64,000 nucleotides of DNA, taken from the NCBI RefSeq assembly GCF_000150275.1, contig NW_002060956.1, forward strand, positions 463,379 to 527,378, read 5' to 3'. Position numbers and translations under genes: made by a program. Below are positions 51,899-64,000 of the stretch, one piece after another (the first letter of the stretch is position 1; every line of letters starts with the position of its first letter). The DNA comes from Trichoplax adhaerens (taxonomy: Eukaryota > Placozoa > Uniplacotomia > Trichoplacea > Trichoplacidae). The notes under the pieces are model-generated. The model had not been told where the DNA came from, ran no database searches, and saw only the letters and a list, made by a program, of their open reading frames with translations.

Positions 51899-53026
51899 AT
51901 GAAGTTGAGTGGACTACTTCGAAATGTCATGGTAAGATTATAATGTAATTAATGCAGTTATGAAGGGTCATCTCTATGGTACTTACACTGGTGTTCTATT
52001 GGTGTTCATTCAAAATATTTCACAGTCTGTTTATGGTTTCATTACTGATATTATGGACAATATGTATGTTCTGTACATTTACCTCGAACAAAATGATAGA
52101 CGGTTAGCTCCATCAGCTTCGATACTGTACTGTAAATGCTCATTATGGGATATTTAATGAACTGTAATTCACTACTGGACAGCTTATTGATACAACTGGA
52201 ACGGATCATAATCAACATTCTGTACCGTAAATCGATCATTTTGAGCAAATTAAATAACAATTATAATAGAATTAATGAACTAAAGGATTCTTAACGGTAT
52301 TTTAATGAAAAGGAACTCCCGATAAACACCAACACACTTAGAAGCGAATCCAATAGGTGGCTTCTATTGGCGAATAACGTATCACGACGATGCTTGTCTT
52401 CACAACCCGATTTAAAACAATCCAAAGGTGAACAACATATCAGCAGTATTTTGAAGGATACTGTAAACCCGTCTTATTTAGAAGTAAGAGATATATCAGG
52501 TAAGTCATGTTGTTATTTGCAATGGCATAGTTGTGGTTAAAGAGTTGCAATAGGATAGTGTCTATTATGAGACGTTCATTAATGCTAGATTCATTTAATA
52601 ATTGTCAAAACGATTTGTTCATACTCGTACAGGGGGCTGTGGTTCTATGTATGAAATTCTAATTCAATCCGATAATTTTAAAGGAAAGTCGATCATTCAA
52701 CAACATAGAATGGTTAAAGAGGTACAATACCATAAAATGTTAGCATGTAGTCATACAAATCATTCTCTCTTCCGTGAAATTAGCATCTATTAAAATTTGA
52801 TATATACGTATCAGTACAGTACATGTAATGGTTAAAACCGAACGTTGATAACTTAATGTTTACAACGTAATCTAATAGATAAGAGCCCATATCTCTTTTT
52901 TGTGCCCTAAAATATTTACTGAATACAATCAATATCTGTTTGGTTAAATAATGAATGCTACAGGCTCTCGCAGAAGAAATTAAGAATATGCACGGTTTAA
53001 CTATTCGAACGTCAGTACCAAAGTAA
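51899..53026 (+). CDS. BOLA3: BOLA3, mitochondrial BolA-like protein
   Basis: Exons: 51899-51931, 52313-52499, 52633-52721, 52964-53026 (123 residues). The N terminus [11 protein letters not shown], then [17 protein letters not shown], looks like a mitochondrial presequence. The BolA domain follows: [20 protein letters not shown] with the conserved Cys, [11 protein letters not shown], and [20 protein letters not shown] at the end, as in BOLA3. BOLA3 works with GLRX5 and NFU1 to deliver 4Fe-4S clusters to lipoate synthase and respiratory complexes. Exons 2-4 are secure; exon 1 and the acceptor at 52311-52312 were chosen because they are the only nearby combination giving an in-phase Met. Confidence 0.92.
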
Positions 53027-56000
53027 ATCCATGCCGCCCTGTGTACTAATCCAATCGTTCTTGGAGATCGCTTCAACAACTCGTTTAATTCAGCTCTTAA
53101 ATCGTCGTACTTCAGCGTTAGTATTTAGAGTCACTAAAGTCATTTATAATGCTGCTTATGGTAGTATCCTTGGCGATTGCTAAAGCGAAAAGACTCATTC
53201 GATGCAGAATTCGTCTAATTTCACACGAGATAAATGGAACCAACATCTTTCAATTGTCTTCATTAAGATTGCGTGTTTTGTAGCAAATTCAGAGCTGTAT
53301 TACAATTTTTAAGCTATAGAAGGAATGAAAATTTCGCTAGTTACGATGCTGCAGTATTCACTATTAATATGAACAAATGAATTGACAAATCCTGAAAGGA
53401 GTGTACAATTCGTTAGGATTGTGTACAGAACATTCAAATTGTATTAATGCAATGGCGTTTATCTGAGTGATGATCATTCAGTACGGATGTTGTTTTAATA
53501 AATTATCAATAGACAAGAAACTTCATTGATTTTAGAATTATAACTAGAACGATGGCCTGATACCTTTAAGGTATAGTCCATTCTTATTTTGCTGGAATGT
53601 AAGAATCGGTATCAAGCGTAAGTAATAACAAAAAATAAAAGAGCACGCAACGATGTACAGTATATACGAATTTCCAATTTTACTATATCTCATACAATAA
53701 TGACAGTAGTCGCATACGATATATAGCTTTTATAATAAATACAGCATTGCACTAGCCATTCTATTAATTGCAGTTATATTTGCTATCTAGCCAAACTTGC
53801 CGGAGGCAACGATGACTTCATTCAAAACGCCAAGAGCGCTAATAATTATAATAACATACGTGCTGGGAACAGATTTATTAGTAGTTTTATTGTTACTTGG
53901 GTATTTCTCTAGTTGCATCAATGATGCTACGTTTTTAACCTTCATATCTACTAATACATAATAGGCAGAGTACACGCTATACACACGGTGAAAGCTTCAA
54001 TATTTCCTTATTTTAGCATTCGATTTTTAGAATCACAGCGTAAACGTAATACGATATACCCATTTTTGCATACTGTATATTCATGTTTATACGATATACA
54101 CTAATTAATTTATCTCAACCTAGGAAATACCATTCCATTTTCATAACACAAAAAAGAGTACTGAAATTTGATCGTAATACCGTGGTTTAAATTAGGGAAT
54201 CAAGCTAGCTTTACATGAGCAGTGTGTGTTACAAGAAAGCTACCGGTTGACATTAGCCTTCAGGTACTTGGGTGATATTAGGGATTGCCACCTGTGCAAA
54301 TTTTGTTACCCAGGCGATATGCGCGTTACTTACCGAATTCTGGTTTAAGTATCAAGCGAATAGTTCAAAGCTGTAATTATGTCACTTGCACTACAGTGGC
54401 ATTTGTACCTGCATAAGCACCGCTAGCTACCTATTCAAAGTTTATTACTTATAGTGTCTGACAAAGGCAGAAATAGCGAATCTATATCAAATTTTACAAT
54501 TTGAGCAGCTTTGCAAAATGATATTTTGACAAGATTACAGCCCCAAGTGCACTGTATGAGTAAAGTAAGATAACGAACGGTGTTTTCAGTTGGAATTTGG
54601 ACATATCCGGGATGGTTAGCACAGTTGTAGTACTGCACAGGAAAATGCAACAAAGCTGCAAAACGCTGTACAGTGGACAACTCGATCCAGTGAGTATATG
54701 ATTTACTGTACATCACTGCATAACAACTGCGAAAGAGCATTTCTATCGCTGTACAAAGTTCGTATATAGGTTCTGGATAAAATTTCGGAATTGGCCAGCA
54801 CCCAAGCTATTCTTTAAATTAAATGCAAAGGAATTTATTGCCTTTATTATTCGTATCCTCTTAAGCAATAAAATTGAAAAAAAAATGGATGCCTTCATTT
54901 TAGTTTCCGATTTTCATTCATTTTTAAATCAAGAGATTTTTCGGATCAACATCAGTATACGGCTCCCCTTTTATTGTATATATAAAATCTACTGGATCAA
55001 TATCCATATACAATATAGTAATATCCTAATATACGAACACTTATCATATACCATTAAGTACTGTACATTCATAATGTACGACATCATGACGACATATAGA
55101 CGACATGCTATACATACATATAAAGACATTATCTCAATCTCATCTAAGACCTATAAATACCCTTGCAAGCTAACTCGTTGGTCCGTTCCTATGTTCCTGC
55201 TACCTCAAATTCCTTATCTATCACAACCATATCATTGTTAGCCTATAACTTGTATCTCAATAAAATCCTTTATACCTTCTATCATCGTCTACCTTAAAAT
55301 ATTTTACGCTACTTAAAGAAGATATTATATTATTACACACCAAGGACTACCACTAGAAAAAGGAATAGTAGTAGTCCATGGCAGCACCCAGAAGCATTGG
55401 CAACGGCATAACTTCCACATTTAAAGTGCGCCTAGTTATTAACTAACCGTAAATGGTATTTTCTGTTGTCAGAATTTATCGAGAGCTATATCAAAAATGA
55501 ATTCGAGTATACTTCTATATAAAATTCTTTTACTGAGTGAATCACTTAGCCAGCCAATCCTAATTTACTGTTTAGTACTGCAGACATTTGCCCTACTTTG
55601 GTCAATCCAATTGTGTCCAACACTTCATTATGACAGTAGTAAAGCATGCAGATCTAAATTAAGTAATAATAGGACATTGCATTCCATTGCTTGTTAAGCT
55701 CTGCTTAGAAACAGTCCATTTACATCATGCATGTTATTCAAATTAATACGAGTGATTTCGAAAACAGACACGATACTGAGTAACTATTTTTCGCCATTTT
55801 CTGCTCTGAAAAGTCCGTCCATCCGAGGAGTGTTAGTGGTCTAGCTCTTTTTTCTAGTAATTCTATGGCTGTTTTAACATGCAAAATGGACCAATCAAAT
55901 CAATGCAATGCTATCCCAGATTGCTTTACAAACTATGTTTCAAACTATCCATTCTACTCTATACTGTACCCTATTAATGTTACAGTATATTGTGCTATAG

Positions 56001-56448
56001 TAGACAAGGAAAAATAGGACTGTGGATTACCTTACTGCACACTGATGTGTACAGTGTACAGTGCATAGTACTGTACCCGACGACCAAGCAACGAGCTTTC
56101 AACTGTTTTTCTGCGTCGGTCCAAATATGATCTGCTAAGTGTTGATGATTCAAGCTAGAACTAAACTAGAAAAAAAAGAAATCAATTTCAAAGCGATTCG
56201 AAAGGAAGGAAATACAAGACACTACAGGTAAATCCGATCACTATTTCTCTTGGCTACAGCAGGTTGATTGGCAGAGTAGGATTGGTGTTTGATTGATTGT
56301 TTATGAACTGAATTGAAAGGAGGAGAAATCAATTCAAGACGGTTTGAAAAGGAAGGAAAAAGGAAGCTATTGCAGGTAAATTGAATTCCTTCTATGGCAT
56401 GATAACAATGATCAATCATATCATCCATCATTGGTTTTAGATTGCACC
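53027..56448. other. Long intergenic region, no gene recognised
   Basis: 3.4 kb, AT-rich. Frames at 54885-55241 (118 codons) and 55497-55697 are rich in Ile, Tyr and Ser as expected from the pyrimidine-skewed AT DNA here and match nothing I know. GTAC words occur near 54667-54715 and a cluster at 56047-56083. Confidence 0.45.
56047..56083. repeat. GTAC palindrome cluster upstream of E2F
   Basis: GTGTACAGTGTACAGTG followed by AGTACTGTACCCG, about 370-400 bp before the E2F start codon. Confidence 0.7.
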
Positions 56449-59400
56449 ATGACGGATACAACACCCAGTCGTCACGAAAAATCGCTTGGCCTATTAACAA
56501 GTAGATTTGTATCTTTATTACAAGAAGCTAAAGATGGAGTTTTGGATTTGAAAGTGGTAAGAGTCATGAAACACCATGCTGTTGAATGATATATGATAGT
56601 AGTGTAGACTTTCAAAGTGATGATAGAAAAATAGGCAACCAGTATTGAAAAGATCATCAAATGCCAACATTATTTTTAATTTTACTATTATCACTTGCTA
56701 GATACTGTAATGCACCAAGACTAGCGTCGTGTCATCAATGCTTGTTATTCTACGATGATCATTGATGTTATGTGTTGCATACCATCATATTAAAATAGAG
56801 GATAAAACCAATGCAATAAATTACTCAAAAGAATCATACGAGGATGACAGTAATAAGTTTGCCAATGGCATCATTCTTTAACTTTGTAACTACTGTACAT
56901 GAGATTCTCGATCATTCTGATGTTGAATTTGTAGTCATATGAATCATGGAATTTGAATATTGTACTAAAAAAAATAGCAGCAACCTAACTAATCGATTAT
57001 TACTGATTGATTTTAGCTCCCTTTACGCTCTAAATATACTAGATTAAAAATTACAATTAATGAAATTTATTCTTAAACTTTTCAAATAAGATAGAGCTCA
57101 TCATTACATTAATTCAATTAATGCCAAGGATTTAGATCATGCTCATTAAATGCCGACTCATAATGATGATTAAATGGAACAACGCCATTGATCACCTTTT
57201 CGCTATTACAGCATGGAGAGCAACGGAGTACTGAATTTAAAATGCATAATGTAGAATTACTATTAAAGCACCCGGCTGAAATGATAACAGAAATAGGAGA
57301 CACACTCTTTGTAGTGCAGAATAAAGAATGACTGCATAAACAAGATTGAAATTGAAGTAAAGGGATACACTTAATTTAAATCCATGATTGCAATATCATT
57401 TGCAATGGTGGTATGATATACGTATACTACTCTGCATGATATTGACGTACTTTTAAATTTTATGCACCACTATATTCGGCATTACTATACACACTATGTA
57501 ATGAACAAACGTACCATATTAGCTACCATTGATAATTCTTGTTTGTATGATACCACACAGTACAAGTATAGCAGAAAGCCAAAAATTTCTATCAAGTTGC
57601 TATGTTTTGCAGTACTTAACTTGCTCACTCTGCGTCTCCATGTGATGATATTGCTAGAATACAATACTGTAATCTTATCTGTTAATTTATTAAAGTAACA
57701 TTTTCACATGTTCATGTTTAGGCTGCTGATACATTAGCTGTTCGTCAAAAGAGAAGAATTTACGATATAACAAATGTATTGGAAGGAATCGGTCTCATTG
57801 AAAAAAAATCGAAAAATAGCATTCAGTGGAAGTAAGATTAACGATCGAATGATGTATATTGCATAGTATACGCCATACATACAACTTGTATTGTACTGAT
57901 TTACATGAAACTTTATATAACTTCGTTTATCACAAGGGGAGCTGGACCAGGTTGTAATACTAGAGAAATTTCCGACCGACTGATGAAACTGAAGGATGAA
58001 TTAAATGAGTTGACTGCATTGGAAAAACAAATCGATAGACACAGCGTATCCATGCAACAGAGCTTAAAAAATGTCGCAGAAGACACCAGAAATCTCGAGT
58101 ATCCTTTAAACAGAAATTAGTTACCAGAATACAAGTATATTAAGGTCGAATTAGATTTTTTATTAATGCCGCCTTTATGTCTGGTGCTTTTGTTACATGC
58201 ACTTTACACACTATAATTTATATTGTCATGCAAATGCCACTTCAAATTGGCAACTATAAAAGTTTTGAAATATAGCAATTAATTGATTAACGATCGGATG
58301 TTACATCAGTACTACATACTGCTAAAAGATTTTTTTATACGTTATAAATCTTGACTCGATAACACTATCAGATCTGCTTATGTAACTCATGATGATGTTG
58401 GCGTCGCTTTTCCAGGTAAGAACTTATCGGATATTATTTTATAATTTTCGCTAAAGGGATTATTGACACATCAATTTATTTCAACAAATTGTGAAATATT
58501 TGTAGAGTCGACTGTGCTAGCGATACAAGCTCCCTCTGGAACAAAATTAGCTTACCCTTTATCAGACTCTGTAACGATTTCATTTTAAGATTAAATAACG
58601 TGATAAAATTCTAATTCAAATGTGTTAATGGGCATATCATATTTAATTCCAGAGTTATCCTCCTGATATCAAGCGAAATTATCAGATACATTTGAAAAGT
58701 GAAACAGGCCCAATTTGTGTCATGCTACTTAATAAGAATGCCCTTAATGAAAAAATATCTGAACAATCATCCTATATGGAGATGCAGTCAAATAGTCAAC
58801 CGCCTCCCAATCAGTTTAAGTTTAATCTCCCTGAAACTGTACAAAATTTTGAAAATATGGACACGCCTATACCACCTTCCGATACTATGAAATGCCCTCC
58901 TAAAGTAACTCATCGCACTGAACACATAAAACAGATAAAGAGTGAGAATTTTCTCCCAGCGCCACAATCTCAGTATCCAATAACAAATGGTAAATTAGCA
59001 TAAAAACAAATCATTTTCCGTATCTCTTATGGTGTTCTCAATTTAACAAGTCCTAGCTATTGAATTACAACCATCATTCTGTTATGCTATCAAGATTTAT
59101 TTTTAATGTCTGGCATTTTGTTTTTGCTTTAGATGTTCTTCCTATGGAAACAGAGCAAGCCATGCTTTATGATCAAATGGACCAGAATTTGTCATGTAAG
59201 ACTTCTATTTCAATTATTGGATAGCTTTTTCCAATAATGCTTCCAACCACTGTATTGATACGAGTATACACTACGATCCATTAAAGTAATATGACTTACT
59301 ATATAAGATGCTGTAAATAGCCTCTTATGTATATTTGATAAATTTTCTCATCAATAGATGTAGTACTGAATTTCTAAATTTTTCGTGCATAAATTCCAGA

Positions 59401-59653
59401 TATGTCGAAAAATGATTTCAATATCGAAGATATTATAGCCTCAGAAGGTACTGAAATCTTATATAATGTTTGCTACATATCACAACAATTACTATACTTA
59501 CGAAATTGATATCACGTCAAAATTTTTTCTGAATTAGATTATAGCAATATCCTTTGCCTTTCTCCACCTGGGTATCGCGATTATTGCTTCAATCTTGAAG
59601 AAGATGAAGGCGTTTGCGATCAGTTTGACATCTCTAATTTGATGACAAACTGA
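56449..59653 (+). CDS. E2F transcription factor, E2F4/5 type
   Basis: Exons: 56449-56556, 57722-57831, 57937-58098, 58372-58415, 58506-58570, 58653-58989, 59133-59195, 59400-59447, 59538-59653 (350 residues). It starts [20 protein letters not shown], almost directly with the winged-helix DNA-binding domain ([27 protein letters not shown]), then the dimerisation coiled coil and marked box ([52 protein letters not shown]). A proline/serine linker leads to the C-terminal pocket-protein-binding site [17 protein letters not shown] and VCDQFD. The short N terminus without a cyclin-A-binding region and the marked box are those of E2F4/5, repressors that act with DP and p107/p130. All joins are in phase. 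A direct repeat lies in the promoter. Confidence 0.95.
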
Positions 59654-61599
59654 ACAATATCCATACACTATCCAATGATTGAACTTATAATGATAACTTA
59701 TTTTATTTCTCTGCGTACTTCGACATTTTGTTATCTTTCGTATCGGATATCAAAACAGCTGTAGAACATTTACAAAAGCTAAGTTAGATAGTTCAAATCG
59801 TTTGAACTTAAATTCTGTACAGCGCGTCTACAAGCTAAAATCCTTGCAATTTGCATAAATCAATCTGTATGACAATAATTCCACTATCAATTTTAAAAAC
59901 TGTAATAGGGGAACATATTGACTATTTTTCCATCAAATCTTTTCCCTTTGATATCAATTTTTAATTGCTCGTAAATAATTAATACTGATTTGTTAGCTTA
60001 ATATTCCGAGTACTTTAGATGTAAATCTTTAATTATTTCCTCGATTCACACTTTTCTTGAATATGTACAGCCCTCGACGATATCTTTTTGTCCCTGATGT
60101 TACGCTGCTTTGTAACAACGCCACCTCATAGTAATATTAATATTAGTTAGACTTCCCTTTCCGCTAATATAAATATATCACAGCCATCATTCCTATACCA
60201 GCAGAGTAGGATATTGAAAGAATTACTAATAATAATGCTTCAGCGATGTAAAGTGTCGAGTTATGTAAAACGTCTTTCACTTATATTTCATAAAGACCAA
60301 TTCGAGTAGCTAGAAATACTAGTGTTTTTTGACAGAAGATGCCATTATTTTGAATCAATCACTACTCATTTGCTTAATAACATTCAATGCAACGGACTTC
60401 GGTAAATGTTTATTGTATTCATCTTCTGACTTATACTAAGTTACAAAGGAGTTTAATGAAATAAACATCGTCAGCATGATCAATTGTGATGATGATCTTG
60501 TCGTCTTAACGATGATCATTATTTATCGATATAGATGTGTGATCTATCAATTAAGCATAAATTGAAGTGACATTATTTTATAGTATTATAATCAATCAGT
60601 TGATTAAGCAATATCTAAATACGGCAAGAAATATTCGAATTATTAAGTAACTCAAAAAAATACCACATCGTATTATCTGAGGAAACTTCACCGATTAATT
60701 ATCGCTTACAAATTTAACAGTCGACCCTAAATGAACGGTGAAATACTACAAATGCATTAAAGTTGACCGACATCCTTAATTTACTTCTGAATATGAACGT
60801 AACTATAGATTAGTGTAATTTCTTTAGCCTTCAATATAAATGCTGTAGATAAAAATAAAAAAATAGCATTTTTCTATGTTGATACTCCCTTATTACCTCA
60901 CTCTAAATTAAAGAAACTATAATTTTATTCGCTGTGAATCACTTCATTAGAAACATCATGATAATTTATATTATCTACATCTACTGCAGATTGATAATTA
61001 ATCTATAGTGTAAAATATTTGATCTGATCATAAAATGATGGTGCTGCCATTACCTATGATCTACGTTTATATTTCTTAATATCTCGACGTGACATTAACA
61101 TCATTAAAATATTGCTGTTATAAAAAAGGATACAGCGAGTGAGCTAAAACAAACAAGTACATTAAATTATAAGATCTCCTTATCATATAGGTAATGGATT
61201 ATACAGATAAGCAGCGTCAAAAATATTTGTCAACGTTCATTAAGTACAATTTCAAGTATTTGTCTACTAAATTGGCAGCTAATTCAAAGTGATGACATTT
61301 TTGTTCTTTCACGTAGCAAACAATAAATCACCAGTAGTTGAGATCGATCAGGGTATGAAGATGAATTAAAAAGTTATAAAAGAATAAAAGCTTAAGGAGT
61401 CAAGAAAGACATTGTCACAAAGTTTAATAATTAAAAATAGTAGCTATAATTATAACTGATATAGAGCAGTGTAAGGTAATCATGAAAGTAAGACAATTAT
61501 AACAAAGCGAATACTGTGTTAGAAATTATCTTATGAACCATTATAAGGCGTTAGTTGAACTTAATGCCATTAAATGACATCAAATTTATCTGTATTGCC
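59654..61599. other. Tail-to-tail spacer, E2F/kinesin
   Basis: 1.9 kb of AT-rich DNA. No gene, repeat or RNA recognised. Confidence 0.5.
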
Positions 61600-64000
61600 T
61601 TATTGAATATTGCAAGATTTGCTATCTTTAACATCGCTACCAATGCTTGCAGTAGAACCTAAGTTAGCGCCTCCATTAGAACTTGCACCTTCTTCTGCGA
61701 TGGTTTCATTCTCATGAGTTTGTCTGATAAATTTTTGACCTTGAATCATCTGTAATTTAGAAATCAAAATTAAGTGTTATTCAACGCCATAATCTTGTCT
61801 TAAATAACGCTTATTGCATTATTTATCACTTTCTATTTATACATATATTAGAAGAGCGTGTATTATTAATAAATTAGTTATAATGTGTATCGTATCAGAA
61901 TATTACTGCTATCAACTATCTATTGCATACCGTAGAAAGCATCGTCACTTTGGCTTTCAATTTATTAGAATAGTTATTAGAGGCCGCAGTAATAGCTCGA
62001 TGGAATGCTTCGAAATTTTGTTCTTCCACGGGTTTCTTACCCCACTCCAAGCATAATTCCTTTATAACATAAGAATCAGCCAAATTGTAAAACAATTTAT
62101 ACATAATATTATTAAATAATACGATGTATATTTACTTATTCGTGCTATATGGACATTGCAGAGTTAGTATGTTATAATTCAATTATATAATAATCAATAT
62201 GAGAATAAAGATGAAAGGATAAAATATTTTTTGCTTTGAAAGTTTCCATAATTACATGTGATACTCTGTCTGTATCAACTATCGATTATTAACATGTACT
62301 GCACTTCATATAAGGCTTTTCAAAGAGCGATGATTTTTGCAATTCATATGGTTCACTAGAAATGAACCTGTAGCGATACAGAAAAGTTAAGAGTATAAAT
62401 ATTTACTTGAATACGTTTTTCTTTCTTTTGGAAGATATCTTGCTTTCTTTTTAGAGCCAATAATTCCGCTTTAAGTTGAGAAACTTCACCACCATCATTA
62501 CCTTGACCAGGTATCACTGAAGCCCTACGTGTATTTGAATCTTGAATACTGTCCATTTGGCGTAATTCCTTTGTGAATTGATGAATTATGGCGTTATGTA
62601 GAATAGCCGTTTGAGTTAAAATTTTGCAAAGAACAACGAATATCATAGTTGTAATTTACCTTCGTGGACATCTTCAATAATCTTGGATCAGCGACACTAT
62701 CTTCTTGACGACCAAACATTTGCAATGTGACGCAACCTTGGTCGAACCAGTCTAGATGGTCTTGAGTAATTGTTGCTAAAGTCACAATGCGAGTATGATT
62801 ATACTCTGGTGATAAAGTACCAGATTTGGTTTCTGTTTGGGTTAAGGTTTCTTCATTATAACATCTGTACTTGACTGTTAAACCTTTACTAAATCGAGCT
62901 TTATGGATTTCAGCATTCCTAATTGTGACCTAAAGAGTGAAAACGATATGATTTGCAGAATTGTTGTACTAGGTAAGCAAGCTAGAAAATTTTTGTTATT
63001 GTAAAAATTTATTACTTCAATAATCAAGTAGTATCTTAATATCTACATCAGATCTATATCGTAACAGTAGTTACTATTTATACAAAATTATAACGATTTA
63101 CATAATTTTGAAAGTTTTCATTTTTCAAAATACACAATTTAATTACCTTGAAGTGATATGGCTTGCCAAGCAGATCACCCGGCTCCTCAACAAAGTAATC
63201 ATCTCCTAGAGGTTTACCATTTGCTAAACATGGTGTACAACTAACGGAGATAAATCCTTCTTCAGCGCCCTAGTTTTAATATAAAATTGAATTATTTCAT
63301 TAACTATGAGATATAAAATAGCCTTATATTGCTTCATCAGACGCCTTTACAACTACAATCGTAGATACAATACATTTTAAACTTATTGCAACTAGTTATT
63401 AAATATACAAATACGATATTCTTCTATAGTAAATACATTTATCTAAACAAACTCTATCCATAGTCGTACCTTATAATCTGTAATTGTTAATCTATCATCA
63501 AAATCTAAGCCGTATGCCAAACTCTGTAAAAATATACTAGCAGTCCCGATAAGAACGTCTTCAGGAGGTTCCCAGAATGGATCTTCTTCGTTCGGAATTT
63601 TCTTTACGTCTTCATCTCCGTCTAAGTGACGTTGGTATAGGTCCTAAACGATTTATAAAATGAGCTGTTATATCTCAAGATAACTTGTCAAGTATATTAG
63701 TAATTGACTATTAGTATGAGACTAATTATACCTGCATCAAATAACGACGATTCATAAATTTGCCTCTCTCCCAGACCCATGTATTACCATTCAGTAGGTC
63801 TTTCATCTTCACCATAACTTTAGTAGTTTTATTACTGGATATACCTTCCATTGCAGCACCAGAAATCAAAATTACCTCAAAAGATCTATTATAGGTATAT
63901 AGAAAAATCAATAATAATTTAGATAAACCATACTAGTACAAAACGGTTGAATTACTGTTCTAAACTATATTCTAGATATAAACAGAGTAAATATTTGTAG
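61600..64000 (-). CDS. Kinesin-3 family tail, KIF28/KLP-6-like (partial)
   Basis: Minus-strand exons in coding order: 63732-63875, 63470-63643, 63147-63269, 62660-62929, 62407-62568, 61931-62059, 61600-61749, all phase 0; 383 residues with TAA at 61600-61602. The motor and FHA parts lie beyond the right edge. Visible signatures: GNTWVWERGKFMNRRYLM, DPFWEPPEDVLIGTASIFLQ, SLAYGLDFDD, EEPGDLLGKPYHFKVTIRNA, KGLTVKYRCYNEET, DHLDWFDQGCVTLQMFGRQE, then a short coiled coil (QLKAELLALKRKQD) and a polar tail. FWEPPEDVLIGTAS and the LQMFGRQ region are characteristic of the KIF28/KLP-6 branch of kinesin-3. These are plus-end motors for organelle transport. The branch assignment rests on memory of the family. 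Two exons start after AAAG without a clear pyrimidine tract. Confidence 0.85.

Noticed and set aside
54885-55241. 118-codon open frame on the plus strand
   Set aside because: Composition (Ile/Tyr/Ser/His rich) follows the local pyrimidine-skewed AT DNA. No domain, no splice context, no recognised relative.

Overview
This window is nuclear DNA of an early-branching animal. It is AT-rich, and nearly every gene is an intron-containing metazoan orthologue with GT-AG introns, often 60-400 bp long, and strong similarity to vertebrate proteins. Compact genes, high intron density and lack of recognisable transposons fit a placozoan (Trichoplax-like) genome best. That assignment is an inference. All exon models were built by hand from reading frames, splice sites, phase and remembered family motifs, not by database search.

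Layout. 1-3432 (+): the 3' part of a TBC1D31-like gene (end of the TBC domain, then a long coiled coil). 7654-10567 and 12955-17175 (+): two tandem DUSP22/JKAP-like dual-specificity phosphatases with the same eight-exon structure. 18678-21206 (-): LYRM4/ISD11. 21857-22618: a small satellite. 23471-24511 (-): single-exon mL37 (MRPL37), head-to-head with TRAPPC2L (25235-26503, +). 27743-29481 (-): PABPN1, head-to-head with a FAM210-like gene (31200-32399, +). 34273-37404 (-): Aurora kinase. 38853-39511 (+): an unidentified helical gene fragment. 40176-40514 (-): a C22orf39/PANTS twin-CX9C protein, head-to-head with an unidentified small five-exon gene (41278-42096, +), which is followed within about 50 bp by RNMT, the mRNA cap guanine-N7 methyltransferase (42144-45499, +). 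46458-48853 (-): TMEM208/SND2, head-to-head with FAU (ubiquitin-like fused to ribosomal protein eS30; 49246-50756, +). 51899-53026 (+): BOLA3. 56449-59653 (+): E2F4/5. 61600-64000 (-): tail of a KIF28/KLP-6-like kinesin-3, running off the window.

The genes are housekeeping and not an operon-like pathway. Themes do recur: mitochondrial and Fe-S functions (LYRM4, BOLA3, mL37, FAM210, probably the CX9C protein), cell cycle and microtubules (Aurora, E2F, TBC1D31, kinesin), and mRNA 5'/3' processing (RNMT, PABPN1).

I found no convincing novel defence or mobile system. The most unusual non-genic signal is a dispersed family of palindromic GTAC-rich tracts (consensus like TACTGTACAGTA). They are densest just upstream of gene starts, especially between head-to-head genes. 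Other items worth a look are a long near-perfect hairpin at 38097-38222, a coding-like frame inside the FAM210 intron, the higher-order satellite, and the two unidentified genes.
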